Shown piece by piece: positions 1 to 6,245 of a stretch of DNA of 6,385 nt. Position numbers and translations under genes: made by a program. The first letter of the stretch is position 1; the number at the start of each line of letters is the position of its first letter. The notes beneath the pieces were generated by a model that worked only from the letters and a program-made list of their open reading frames with translations, made no database searches and had not been told where the DNA came from. Origin of the DNA: Bacillota bacterium (GTDB lineage: Bacteria; Bacillota; Bacilli; Alicyclobacillales; Alicyclobacillaceae); NCBI GenBank assembly GCA_021820805.1, contig JAKADF010000209.1:1-6385 (forward strand), read 5' to 3'.

Positions 1-1
1 T

Positions 2-180
2 GCTATACCAAAAGGTATTTTGTGGAATGGAAATCTGGCTTTTAAACTAAGCAATTCAAAATACCAGGGTCACAATCGCGGCTCTGGTTTATACCATATA
101 GTGACAATATTGTCGTGAATTTTTGGACAGCATATCCATCAAATTCTGACTATATTGTAAAAATACTAACAGTATACTGA
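2..180 (+). pseudogene. C-terminal remnant of an unidentified gene, apparently frameshifted
   Basis: The window opens inside plus-strand coding-like sequence. One frame is open from base 2 to a TGA at 116-118 and includes LSNSKYQGHNRGS. The next frame is open from 46 to a TGA at 178-180 and ends LWFIPYSDNIVVNFWTAYPS followed by about ten more residues. Joining the two near base 85-90, as after a single-base deletion, gives one smooth C-terminus of about 60 residues rich in beta-strand and aromatic residues. The final stretch with a TAYP motif recalls the last strand of small RNase toxin domains of the Barnase-EndoU-ColicinE5-RelE group, but this is only a resemblance. The gene is cut by the window edge, so the upstream domains and the true state of the frame cannot be seen. 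It could also be chance open frames. Confidence 0.3.
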
Positions 181-205
181 TAGAATAACTAGTAAGAATA
201 AAACA

Positions 206-244
206 CCATTCATCTCACCACTTCTAGAGAGGTGAGATGAATGG
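206..244 (-). terminator. perfect 14-bp inverted repeat, probable intrinsic terminator
   Basis: CCATTCATCTCACC at 206-219 is the exact reverse complement of 231-244, with an 11-nt loop. Read on the minus strand the stem is followed by TGTTTTATTCTT, a moderately T-rich tail, so it fits a minus-strand terminator. On the plus strand the stem is followed by CGAAATGG, which does not fit, although the hairpin lies only 26 nt past the plus-strand stop at 180. No convincing minus-strand gene ends next to it. It may be a backup terminator for the operon or a relic of a mobile element end. Confidence 0.5.
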
Positions 245-360
245 CGAAATGGCCACCAGAAATATTCCAATCTAATATCAATCCGTGTATTAACAACCAT
301 TACTCGAAGGAGCTATAAAACCTAGATGAATAATGCTGTGATCAACTGTTTAGATATTCT
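245..360. other. unassigned non-coding stretch
   Basis: No supported gene was found here. A minus-strand ATG at 298-300 opens a 45-codon frame running through the hairpin at 206-244, but it has no ribosome binding site and its composition follows the inverted repeat. The stretch lies directly downstream, in minus-strand terms, of the recognisable intron 5' part. It may hold further decayed intron sequence, or sequence joined when the intron was truncated. Confidence 0.4.
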
Positions 361-504
361 CTATTTATTATGTTCACCCTATTGGCTCAATACCATCCTT
401 CAGACTTGCCCCCCCTTGTGATTGCGTATCCTTGGCTAGCACTGGGTAACTACAAACACTGACTTGAGGTTTTCATACCTAGTCAATCTCCATGCGTGAC
501 GCAC
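361..504 (-). mobile_element. truncated group II intron, 5' end (domain I), IIC-like
   Basis: Read on the minus strand, the segment starts with GTGCG at 504-500, the classic group II 5' splice-site sequence. It continues with a stem-loop of the form GACTAGG...CCTCAAGTC, the string GTGCTAGCCAAGG, and GTCTGAAGGA. These resemble in order and spacing the domain I elements of bacterial IIC introns, such as the Oceanobacillus one, as I recall that sequence. A candidate EBS1, AATAA (365-369), sits after GAACAT, where EBS1 is expected. It is complementary to TTATT (505-509) directly upstream of the 5' splice site. The site lies just behind a hairpin terminator, the usual IIC target. No intron-encoded reverse transcriptase, domain V or 3' end is present, so this is a dead fragment. 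The call rests on remembered motifs and needs a covariance-model search. Confidence 0.5.
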
Positions 505-532
505 AATAAGAATCTACCGCCTCTACAGGCAG
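505..532 (-). terminator. intrinsic terminator of the formate dehydrogenase operon
   Basis: On the minus strand, CTGCCT (532-527), a GTAG loop and AGGCGG (522-517) form a 6-bp stem with one G-T pair. It is followed by TAGATTCTTATT, a weak T-rich tail. The stem begins 55 nt after the stop codon of the transporter gene, as expected for an operon end. The T-tract is interrupted, so termination may be partial. The intron-like sequence begins immediately after it. Confidence 0.5.
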
Positions 533-587
533 GAGTGCATCCAATAGAGAGTACTTATTACCTAATATTTACTCACGATTATTGGTA

Positions 588-1181
588 CTATAACCACCAA
601 TGAGTACCAAGCGATAAATTGTATGCTGTTGCAAATGTCATATACATAAGCCAAATGCCAGTTAAAAACTGCAATAGCCCAACCAAGCGTGCCCAACTCG
701 TTGCATGAGTAAAACGCGCGGGTATCTCACATGCATATATGAGTACTAGGCCAATAAAGACAATCGCGACTGGCACATCATGCGCGCCAAAAAATATAAG
801 CATACCAAGAATAGAAACCAACAAAAATGCAATTGCCATCCAAGCGTCTGGTTCATCACTACTTCCGATGTAGCGACGATGTGCCATAGCAAACCAGTGA
901 ATACCATACGCCGTGAATGCCAGAGCAGCCATATATAGAGGAGGAGCCTTTGTAAAAACACCAAACCATGTGAGACCGATCATTAAATAAACACCTGTAA
1001 TAAACTGCATAAACCCTGGCATCCAAAATCCCCACATCCCCATGGTTCGATTTACTTCTGGGCTTGATTTTGGAAACCCAAAAAGGGCCTGCCCCCCCCA
1101 AATGAAATAACCAGTTCCCAATCCGAAAAAACCTACCGCAATAGGAAAAAATGCCGACTGGCCAAGGCTAAATACTGTCAC
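588..1181 (-). CDS. six-helix membrane transporter, AceTr (GPR1/FUN34/YaaH)-like, UreI/AmiS-type fold
   Basis: The 197-residue protein is almost entirely hydrophobic. It has about six membrane segments near residues 9-35, 48-75, 81-101, 111-132, 137-154 and 163-188, and no cleavable signal. Its length and layout match acetate/succinate transporters such as E. coli SatP. Matching landmarks are GFWMPGFMQFITG after helix 1, AFTAYGIHW (88-96), a GLLQFLTGIWLMY last helix, and a NxxxG tail (188-192). The family N-terminal NPAPLG signature is degenerate here (FFPIAVGFFGLG), so it is a divergent member. UreI/AmiS channels share size and helix count and are the main alternative. I infer transport of a small carboxylate, possibly formate, from its position last in a formate dehydrogenase unit. 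The start is GTG, chosen because AGGAGG lies 8 nt upstream. A run of eight G residues sits in codons 28-31. Confidence 0.6.
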   Translation of the reverse strand: MTVFSLGQSAFFPIAVGFFGLGTGYFIWGGQALFGFPKSSPEVNRTMGMWGFWMPGFMQFITGVYLMIGLTWFGVFTKAPPLYMAALAFTAYGIHWFAMAHRRYIGSSDEPDAWMAIAFLLVSILGMLIFFGAHDVPVAIVFIGLVLIYACEIPARFTHATSWARLVGLLQFLTGIWLMYMTFATAYNLSLGTHWWL

Positions 1182-1189
1182 GTTATTTT

Positions 1190-1195
1190 CCTCCT
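1190..1195 (-). promoter_or_regulatory. ribosome binding site setting the GTG start of the transporter gene
   Basis: The minus strand reads AGGAGG, a full match to the anti-Shine-Dalgarno sequence, then 8 nt (AAAATAAC), then GTG at 1181-1179. No ATG is equally well placed. The strong site argues that this gene, at the far end of the unit, is translated well and independently of the gene before it. Confidence 0.75.
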
Positions 1196-1237
1196 ACTAG
1201 ATACTAAAATTTTCGAAAGGGCCAACTAATTAGACTT

Positions 1238-1262
1238 GAATATTTTGAATATTGAAATATTC
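1238..1262. repeat. AT-rich palindromic repeat of GAATATT units
   Basis: GAATATT occurs at 1238-1244 and again at 1247-1253, and its reverse complement AATATTC at 1256-1262. The last two units form a perfect palindrome with 7-bp arms and a 2-nt centre. It lies in the 114-nt gap between the SLAP gene and the transporter gene. No clear SigA promoter and no GC-rich terminator was found in this gap, so it could be a regulator site, a weak processing hairpin or simply AT-rich spacer. Confidence 0.4.
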
Positions 1263-1295
1263 CGCTTACTCTAACTGAGTTAATAAAAATTGATT

Positions 1296-1736
1296 CTATT
1301 GCGATTTCTCAAAATACATACGAGTATCTAAGGTATATAACCCTATCGGTTCTAAACGCCGCATGACGCATCTACGGTCAAAGAATAATGTCCACGGTCT
1401 TGAATTACCGCTCTGAAGTTCTCCGAATTCCGCAAGAGTGAACTGAAAGTCATCTACGGCGATTACATTTCTTTCCCTTGTTATAACCTGTACTCGGCCG
1501 TGAAAATCACGAATTGGAGTTTTCAACCCATTACGAATGAATAGATCTACTAACAAGTCTCCATTCGGATTATACCGAGCAAAAAAACCGTTTAAAGTCA
1601 CCACATTAGGCGGTACACCTCCCAAATCGTCCAACATTTCTTGTAAGTTTTGTACGACCTGTGTTGGAATCGAAGATATATCAACACGTGGGCCAAATGT
1701 GAATTGTTGATGTTTAGGATTAAGATTATTTGTCAA
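1296..1736 (-). CDS. SLAP domain-containing protein
   Basis: The 146-residue protein has no signal peptide or membrane segment, so it is probably cytoplasmic. A polar N-terminus (1-25) leads to a short helix (26-38). The SLAP-type domain spans about 48-126: NGDLLVDLFIRNGL (58-71) with a strand-turn pattern, an IAVDDFQF strand, LAEFGEL (101-107), and the typical SRPWTLFF (112-119). The family is named from Bacillus proteins linked to S-layer assembly and accessory Sec, but its biochemical role is not known. Its gene follows fdhD with a TTGA overlap, implying coupled translation and stable co-production with the formate dehydrogenase genes. The start is TTG at 1736-1734, set by AGAGGTG 8 nt upstream inside the end of fdhD. 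I infer only that it serves the enzyme or its maturation in some structural way. The family call is firmer than any function. Confidence 0.75.
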   Translation of the reverse strand: MTNNLNPKHQQFTFGPRVDISSIPTQVVQNLQEMLDDLGGVPPNVVTLNGFFARYNPNGDLLVDLFIRNGLKTPIRDFHGRVQVITRERNVIAVDDFQFTLAEFGELQSGNSRPWTLFFDRRCVMRRLEPIGLYTLDTRMYFEKSQ

Positions 1737-2587
1737 ATTGAGCCCACCTCTTTGGCTACTTTTTGATTTGTTTTTACCCGCCAGGGATGTGAATAAACAT
1801 TAAATGATTTTCCTCTTACAAACCCAATCGCTGTTATTTTCAATTCTTCGGCAATGTTTAAAGCGAGTTCGGTAGGCGCGGAACGTGCGATAACAATTCC
1901 CACTCCAATTTTTGCAACCTTTAATAATACTTCTGATGACAGTCTGCCGCTGAATGCTATCATTTTCCCTTGCAAATCTATTTTTTTATCAATAGCGAAT
2001 CCATAGAGTTTATCCAATGCATTGTGGCGACCAATATCCATTCTTGATACAAGTACTCCGTTTGCATCACACAAACTCGCTATATGAACACCTCCAGTTT
2101 CATGAAACAAATCGGCTTCTGTTTCCATATTTTCAATGAGTGAAAAGATACTATCTGAAGAGATACAGGTTTTATCTTCGATTACTTTTGCAGTATGAGC
2201 GTCGTTATAAAAATAAAAGGATTGCCGGCTTTTTCCGCAACAAGAAGCAATATAGCGTTTATTGTAGAATTTTTGATTGAAGTTTACGGTTGTAGCCGTT
2301 TTTACTCGTACGGTACCCATTCGTGTGTTGATTAAGACATTCTTAATTTGACTTTTTGTTCGAATAACACCTTCTGAAGCAAGAAAACCGATGACTAGTT
2401 CGTCCATATGCTCTGGGGTGCACACAATTGTTGCCATCTCATTTTCGTTTACATAAACCGTTAAGGCATACTCTGTCGCAACAACTGATTCTTGCTCAAA
2501 AAATCCGTCTGTATCTGAATATCGCAAACAAACTCTTCTCGAACGAAGTGGCAGCTCAGTTGTATAGACATTGATCGATGGAATCAT
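1733..2587 (-). CDS. fdhD: formate dehydrogenase accessory sulfurtransferase FdhD
   Basis: FdhD passes sulfur from a cysteine desulfurase to the Mo-bis-MGD cofactor, a step required for formate dehydrogenase activity in the cytoplasm. The 284-residue length fits the family. Visible landmarks are PEHMDELVIGFLASEGVI (58-75), the redox or sulfur-carrying cysteine region SCCGKSR (115-121), TGGVHIA (164-170), DIGRHNALDKLYG (184-196), FSGRLSSEVLLK (212-223), SAPTELAL (236-243) and the C-terminal GFVRGKSFNVYSH (255-267). The cysteines form an adjacent pair, C116-C117, rather than the CxxC described in E. coli FdhD; as I recall, related Bacillus proteins share this pair. ATG at 2587 overlaps the stop of the upstream DUF1641 gene (ATGA), with AGGAGT upstream. 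Its place beside the dehydrogenase gene matches its role as dedicated maturation factor. Confidence 0.95.
   Translation of the reverse strand: MIPSINVYTTELPLRSRRVCLRYSDTDGFFEQESVVATEYALTVYVNENEMATIVCTPEHMDELVIGFLASEGVIRTKSQIKNVLINTRMGTVRVKTATTVNFNQKFYNKRYIASCCGKSRQSFYFYNDAHTAKVIEDKTCISSDSIFSLIENMETEADLFHETGGVHIASLCDANGVLVSRMDIGRHNALDKLYGFAIDKKIDLQGKMIAFSGRLSSEVLLKVAKIGVGIVIARSAPTELALNIAEELKITAIGFVRGKSFNVYSHPWRVKTNQKVAKEVGSI
1745..1751 (-). promoter_or_regulatory. ribosome binding site inside fdhD for the TTG-started SLAP gene
   Basis: Minus-strand AGAGGTG lies within the last codons of fdhD, 8 nt before TTG at 1736-1734. The TTG shares bases with the fdhD TGA stop (TTGA). This site decides the unusual TTG start and supports translational coupling. 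Confidence 0.65.
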
Positions 2588-3096
2588 GATGATGCCACTC
2601 CTGATTTTCCATTTTCAATGTTACTTGATAGATTTCTTCCCATCGATTTCAATATTGTTGCTACAAAGGAGATCATCATTGCAATATCTGGGTCACGTAA
2701 TAGTTTTAGAATTTCAAATACATTTTTTACGTGCAACCCTTCTCCAGTTTCAGCAACCTGGATACCATCTGTTATTGCTGATGAGAAAACTTTTATTGTC
2801 GAAAAATCAGAAGTTGCTAGCGATTGTATTATGCTTATCATGTTTTGTATACCTCGGACATATTCCGGCCGTTCCAGTTGCTCCAGTAAAATTTGCAAAA
2901 CGTCGTTACCTTGTTCGAGCACCGCAACAATTGCAGGTAACATTCTGTTTTTATCAAGCAACTCAATAATATCAAGCATCTGCACCAAACTTTGCTCTCT
3001 GTCTGCTAACTGTTCAAGTAATGTTTCGAGTGCTTGACTGCGGCGAATTGACTCATCCACTACGAGTGCTTGACCTAAAGGGATTGGGTTAGCCAT
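2584..3096 (-). CDS. forE: DUF1641 protein, probable small subunit of formate dehydrogenase (YrhD/YjgD, ForE type)
   Basis: The 170-residue protein is mostly helical, with leucine-rich segments at about 20-80, and has no signal peptide or clear membrane span. It carries the DUF1641 region near the C-terminal half, with EGLHVKNVFEILKLLRDPDI (118-137) followed by a hydrophobic helix (138-151). In Bacillus this family is always found beside the YrhE/YjgC-type catalytic subunit, as far as I know. There it was described as the partner (ForE) that links the enzyme to menaquinone at the membrane. The helix at 138-151 could contribute to membrane contact, which is inference. The gene starts 22 nt after the dehydrogenase stop with a strong AGGAGGA site (3104-3110), 7 nt before ATG. 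Its stop overlaps the fdhD start. Strong initiation suggests at least stoichiometric production with the large subunit. Confidence 0.85.
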   Translation of the reverse strand: MANPIPLGQALVVDESIRRSQALETLLEQLADREQSLVQMLDIIELLDKNRMLPAIVAVLEQGNDVLQILLEQLERPEYVRGIQNMISIIQSLATSDFSTIKVFSSAITDGIQVAETGEGLHVKNVFEILKLLRDPDIAMMISFVATILKSMGRNLSSNIENGKSGVASS

Positions 3097-3118
3097 TTTT
3101 ATGTCCTCCTTTTTTCCT

Positions 3119-6091
3119 TTATATTTTTTCGGAAGTGTTCGTTACTAATGGCTTATAATCATTTCGAGCCCATTTTTGCTCCACCATTACGCCTGGCAAA
3201 GGATTTGGATGCCCTAGCCTGAAATTCCCTCGTCTCATTGGCGACTTGCCTTCTTTTTGCAGAACTTGTAAATAAACTGCGACTTCTTTGTAGGCCGGTG
3301 TATCCGTATGTTCGTCATGGTGGCTGCTAGTCAAATAATTAATGGCTTCCTCTCCCTTTGCACTATTCATTGGCAAATAAAGCTCATTACCTTTCACACG
3401 GTTTGTTACAACTGCTTTCAGCTTAACGGCGCCGTTAGGTGACACAAGCCTAACAAGCGAACCTTCTTTAACGCCTCTCTCAAGTGCGAGTTCAGGCGAT
3501 ATTTCCACATAGCACTCTGGTACTTTTTCAGCCAATCCCTTTACACGATAGGTTAAATTGCCTTCATGAAAGTGTTCTAGAATACGCCCGTTGTTCAGAA
3601 TCAAATCATACTTTGAAGGTGCCGTAGCAAGAATCGGGGGTGTCCAAGTAATATTTAAAAGCCGTGCTTTACCATCAGGGAATAAGAAACTGTCTTGATA
3701 TAATAAAGGAGAATCTGTTCCATCCACTTGAACTGGCCATTGCAAACTCTTGTAGCCCTCAAGGCGTTCATAAGTTACACCTGCAAAGAAATCTGCAAGG
3801 CTAGCAGCCTCAGCCATAATTTGGCTTGGATGTTCATAGTGCCATTCTGCCCCGAGTCGGTTTGCGACATCTTGTATGATTTTCCAGTCAGGTCTTGCAT
3901 CTCCAAGCGGATCAAGTGCTTGATACAACCGTTGAATACGGCGCTCAGTATTCGTAAAGGTTCCTTCTTTTTCAAGACTCGGGCAACCAGGTAGTATTAC
4001 ATCGGCATACTCTGCTGTTTTGCTAAAGAAAATATCTTGTACGATTAGAAACTGGAGTTTCTCAAATGCTTGTTGGACGTAATTTGCATTTGCGTCTACT
4101 AAAGCCATGTCCTCGCCAACAATGTACATAGCTTTCAGATTTCCAAGGTGAATAGCTTCAACCATGTCATGGTTATCGAGTCCTTTTGTTGACGGTAGTT
4201 CAACACCCCATCCGAGGTGGTATTTGGTGCGTACTTTTTCATCATCTACGGATTCATAGCCTGGCATAACATCCGGAGCACAACCGAAATCGCCTGCACC
4301 CTGTACATTGTTATGTCCACGAAGCGGGTATCCACCAGTTCCAGGACGGCCGACTTGTCCTGTCACAAGCAGGAGATTACAAATAGCTGCACTCGTATAA
4401 CTTCCATTCACATGCTGCGTGACACCCATCGCCCAGCAGATACATACCTTTTCGGCATTTTTTATCATGTTCGCTGTTTCAATCAGCTGGTCTTGTGGTA
4501 TGCCTGTTATCCTTTCAGCATATTCAAGCGTATATGGTTCCAAAGTTTTATAGTATTCTTCAAACCCATTTACACGCTTTTCAATAAACAACTTATTATG
4601 CCAACCAGAGTCTATGATATATTTCGTGAGCGCAGAGAGCCAAACTAAATCTGTTCCCGAATTTGGATGCAGCCACACATTTGCCCGCTCTGCCATTCCG
4701 TTTTTGCGTAAGTCCGCGACAATCAGTTTTTGGCCATTTTTCTTTTGTGCCCTGCGAATACGTGTTGAAATGACAGGATGCGATTCGGCTGGATTTGCTC
4801 CAACAATCATGACTAAGTCTGCTTGTGCAATATCTAAGATTGAGCCAGTATCTCCGCCATAACCCATCGTTCTTCTTAACGCAAAAGTTGCAGGAGATTG
4901 ACAATAACGCGAGCAGTTATCAATATTATTTGTTTTCATCACCGCTCTTGCGAGTTTCTGCATCAGGTAATTTTCTTCATTTGTGCATTTGGATGAAGAA
5001 ATATAGCCGATAGAATCCGGACCGTAATCATCATAAATCTCACGTAACCGCTTTGAGACATAATCTAACGCCACGTCCCATGAAACGGATGAGAACTTAC
5101 CGTTTTGTCGAATAAGTGGCTGAACAATCCTGTCGGAACTATTCACAAAATCATAGCCGAACTTCCCTTTTACGCAAGTTGAAATTTGATTTGCTGGTGC
5201 TTCCATTTGTGGTTCAACTTTTAGGACTTTACGCCCTTTTGTCCATATATCAAAACTGCAACCCACGCCGCAAAATGTACATACTGTTTTTGTTTTCTTG
5301 ATTTGCGATTCACGCATTTTGGATTCCATTTCTGAAACTGTAAAAATTGCATCATAACCAGGTTCTACTTTTTTCGTTAAGTCGATCATAGGGCGCAGCG
5401 TCTCCTGCTTTAATCCTGTCAAAAAGCCAGCTTCGCCAAGCATCGATTTTTCTATCAGCGCATTGCAAGGGCAGACAGTTACACAATGACCACAAGAAAC
5501 GCATGATGATTCGTTTATTGGCACATCATTATCCCAAATGACACGTGGCTTCTCTCGTGTCCAGTCGATAGATAATACTTCACTTACTTGAAGATTTTGA
5601 CACGCTTCTACACAACGGCCACACAAGATACACTGGTCAGCGTTATATACGTAGAATGGATTACTATTGTCCACGTCATAACCTTTACGTTCAAAAGGGT
5701 AAGATTGATTTTTAATTTTCATTTTCATCGCAGTATTATGAAGGGTACAATTTCCGTTGTTATTTTCGCAAACCGTACAGTATAGTTCGTGATTCTTGAG
5801 AATTCTGTCCATTGCTTCTTTACGTGCGCCTCTAGAGCTGCGCGTCATTGTTCGTATATGCATATCCGGATGAACAATGGTTGAACATGCACGCATGAGT
5901 TGTCCATCAACTTCAACAATGCAAGTATCACAGGTTTCAATAGGGCCAAGAGCAGGATGGTAACACACATGCGGGAATTCTGCGTTTTCGGTAAGAATCG
6001 CTTGGAGTATTGATTGCCCTTCTTTTGCAGAAAGCGTTTTACCATCAAGCTCTATCGTTATCGCTGACGTTTTTGCATCAAGATTATTCAT
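3119..6091 (-). CDS. fdhF: formate dehydrogenase alpha (catalytic) subunit, YrhE/YjgC (ForC) type
   Basis: This cytoplasmic molybdenum (or tungsten) enzyme oxidises formate to CO2; it has no Tat signal. Domains in order: a plant-type 2Fe-2S ferredoxin domain (about 10-80; C43, C54, C57, C69); a NuoG-like His-Cys 4Fe-4S site (H101, C105, C108, C115); two 4Fe-4S clusters (C154, C157, C160, C164 and C197, C200, C203, C207); the Mo-bis-MGD oxidoreductase domain with its own 4Fe-4S site (C271, C274, C278, C306); and a dinucleotide-binding C-terminal domain (about 825-945). The catalytic residue is Cys397, in NCSRYCQSPA, at the position of selenocysteine in E. coli FdhF. The next residue is Gln398 instead of the usual His. 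R591, in LRGHNNVQGAG, matches the active-site arginine. At 990 residues it is the usual length for the Bacillus type. The ATG at 6091 has GGGAGGT 6 nt upstream and a SigA promoter about 50 nt upstream. In Bacillus this type was reported to pass electrons to menaquinone with the DUF1641 partner; NAD-linked activity is the alternative. Confidence 0.95.
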   Translation of the reverse strand: MNNLDAKTSAITIELDGKTLSAKEGQSILQAILTENAEFPHVCYHPALGPIETCDTCIVEVDGQLMRACSTIVHPDMHIRTMTRSSRGARKEAMDRILKNHELYCTVCENNNGNCTLHNTAMKMKIKNQSYPFERKGYDVDNSNPFYVYNADQCILCGRCVEACQNLQVSEVLSIDWTREKPRVIWDNDVPINESSCVSCGHCVTVCPCNALIEKSMLGEAGFLTGLKQETLRPMIDLTKKVEPGYDAIFTVSEMESKMRESQIKKTKTVCTFCGVGCSFDIWTKGRKVLKVEPQMEAPANQISTCVKGKFGYDFVNSSDRIVQPLIRQNGKFSSVSWDVALDYVSKRLREIYDDYGPDSIGYISSSKCTNEENYLMQKLARAVMKTNNIDNCSRYCQSPATFALRRTMGYGGDTGSILDIAQADLVMIVGANPAESHPVISTRIRRAQKKNGQKLIVADLRKNGMAERANVWLHPNSGTDLVWLSALTKYIIDSGWHNKLFIEKRVNGFEEYYKTLEPYTLEYAERITGIPQDQLIETANMIKNAEKVCICWAMGVTQHVNGSYTSAAICNLLLVTGQVGRPGTGGYPLRGHNNVQGAGDFGCAPDVMPGYESVDDEKVRTKYHLGWGVELPSTKGLDNHDMVEAIHLGNLKAMYIVGEDMALVDANANYVQQAFEKLQFLIVQDIFFSKTAEYADVILPGCPSLEKEGTFTNTERRIQRLYQALDPLGDARPDWKIIQDVANRLGAEWHYEHPSQIMAEAASLADFFAGVTYERLEGYKSLQWPVQVDGTDSPLLYQDSFLFPDGKARLLNITWTPPILATAPSKYDLILNNGRILEHFHEGNLTYRVKGLAEKVPECYVEISPELALERGVKEGSLVRLVSPNGAVKLKAVVTNRVKGNELYLPMNSAKGEEAINYLTSSHHDEHTDTPAYKEVAVYLQVLQKEGKSPMRRGNFRLGHPNPLPGVMVEQKWARNDYKPLVTNTSEKI

Positions 6092-6140
6092 TTAGAAACC
6101 TCCCAAATTCTCATTTGTAAATAAACGAAAATTTAGTCTA

Positions 6141-6169
6141 ATTATATATCATATAACTTACATTTTCAA
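6141..6169 (-). promoter_or_regulatory. SigA-type promoter of the formate dehydrogenase operon
   Basis: On the minus strand the -35 box TTGAAA (6169-6164) and the -10 box TATAAT (6146-6141) are separated by exactly 17 bp. The match is 11 of 12 to the vegetative consensus. Transcription should start near 6134, giving a leader of about 43 nt before ATG at 6091. No obvious Fnr, CRP or Rex box was seen around it. With such a strong core, any control would more likely be repression than activation. Confidence 0.75.
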
Positions 6170-6245
6170 AGTTATTCTATAAAGCATAGTTCGTATATTT
6201 TATTTAATATCAATTAAAAAGTAAGGTATATATGATAATGAATTT

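Noticed and set aside
163..300. 45-codon minus-strand ORF starting ATG at 300
   Set aside because: It has no ribosome binding site, runs through the perfect inverted repeat, and matches no family. The frame is most likely incidental.
490..560. Decayed TnpB C-terminus on the minus strand (frame reading SLLDALLPVEAVDSYCASRM)
   Set aside because: A stop lies just upstream and there is no zinc-finger sequence. The stretch is better explained by the terminator hairpin plus the intron 5' end.
588..1181. AmiS/UreI amide or urea channel as the primary call for the transporter
   Set aside because: Size and fold fit, but the typical LLYVGAVLFxNG start is missing, and the AFTAYGxxW and C-terminal segments align better by eye with SatP/YaaH. 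It is kept only as an alternative.
2571..3037. Plus-strand ORFs opposite the DUF1641 gene
   Set aside because: They are antisense to a well-supported gene with a strong ribosome binding site. Their translations are low-complexity shadows with no recognisable domain.
6188..6217. Second upstream promoter on the minus strand (TTGATA with TATGCT)
   Set aside because: The spacing of about 19 bp and the poor -10 box make it far weaker than the TTGAAA-17-TATAAT promoter at 6141-6169.
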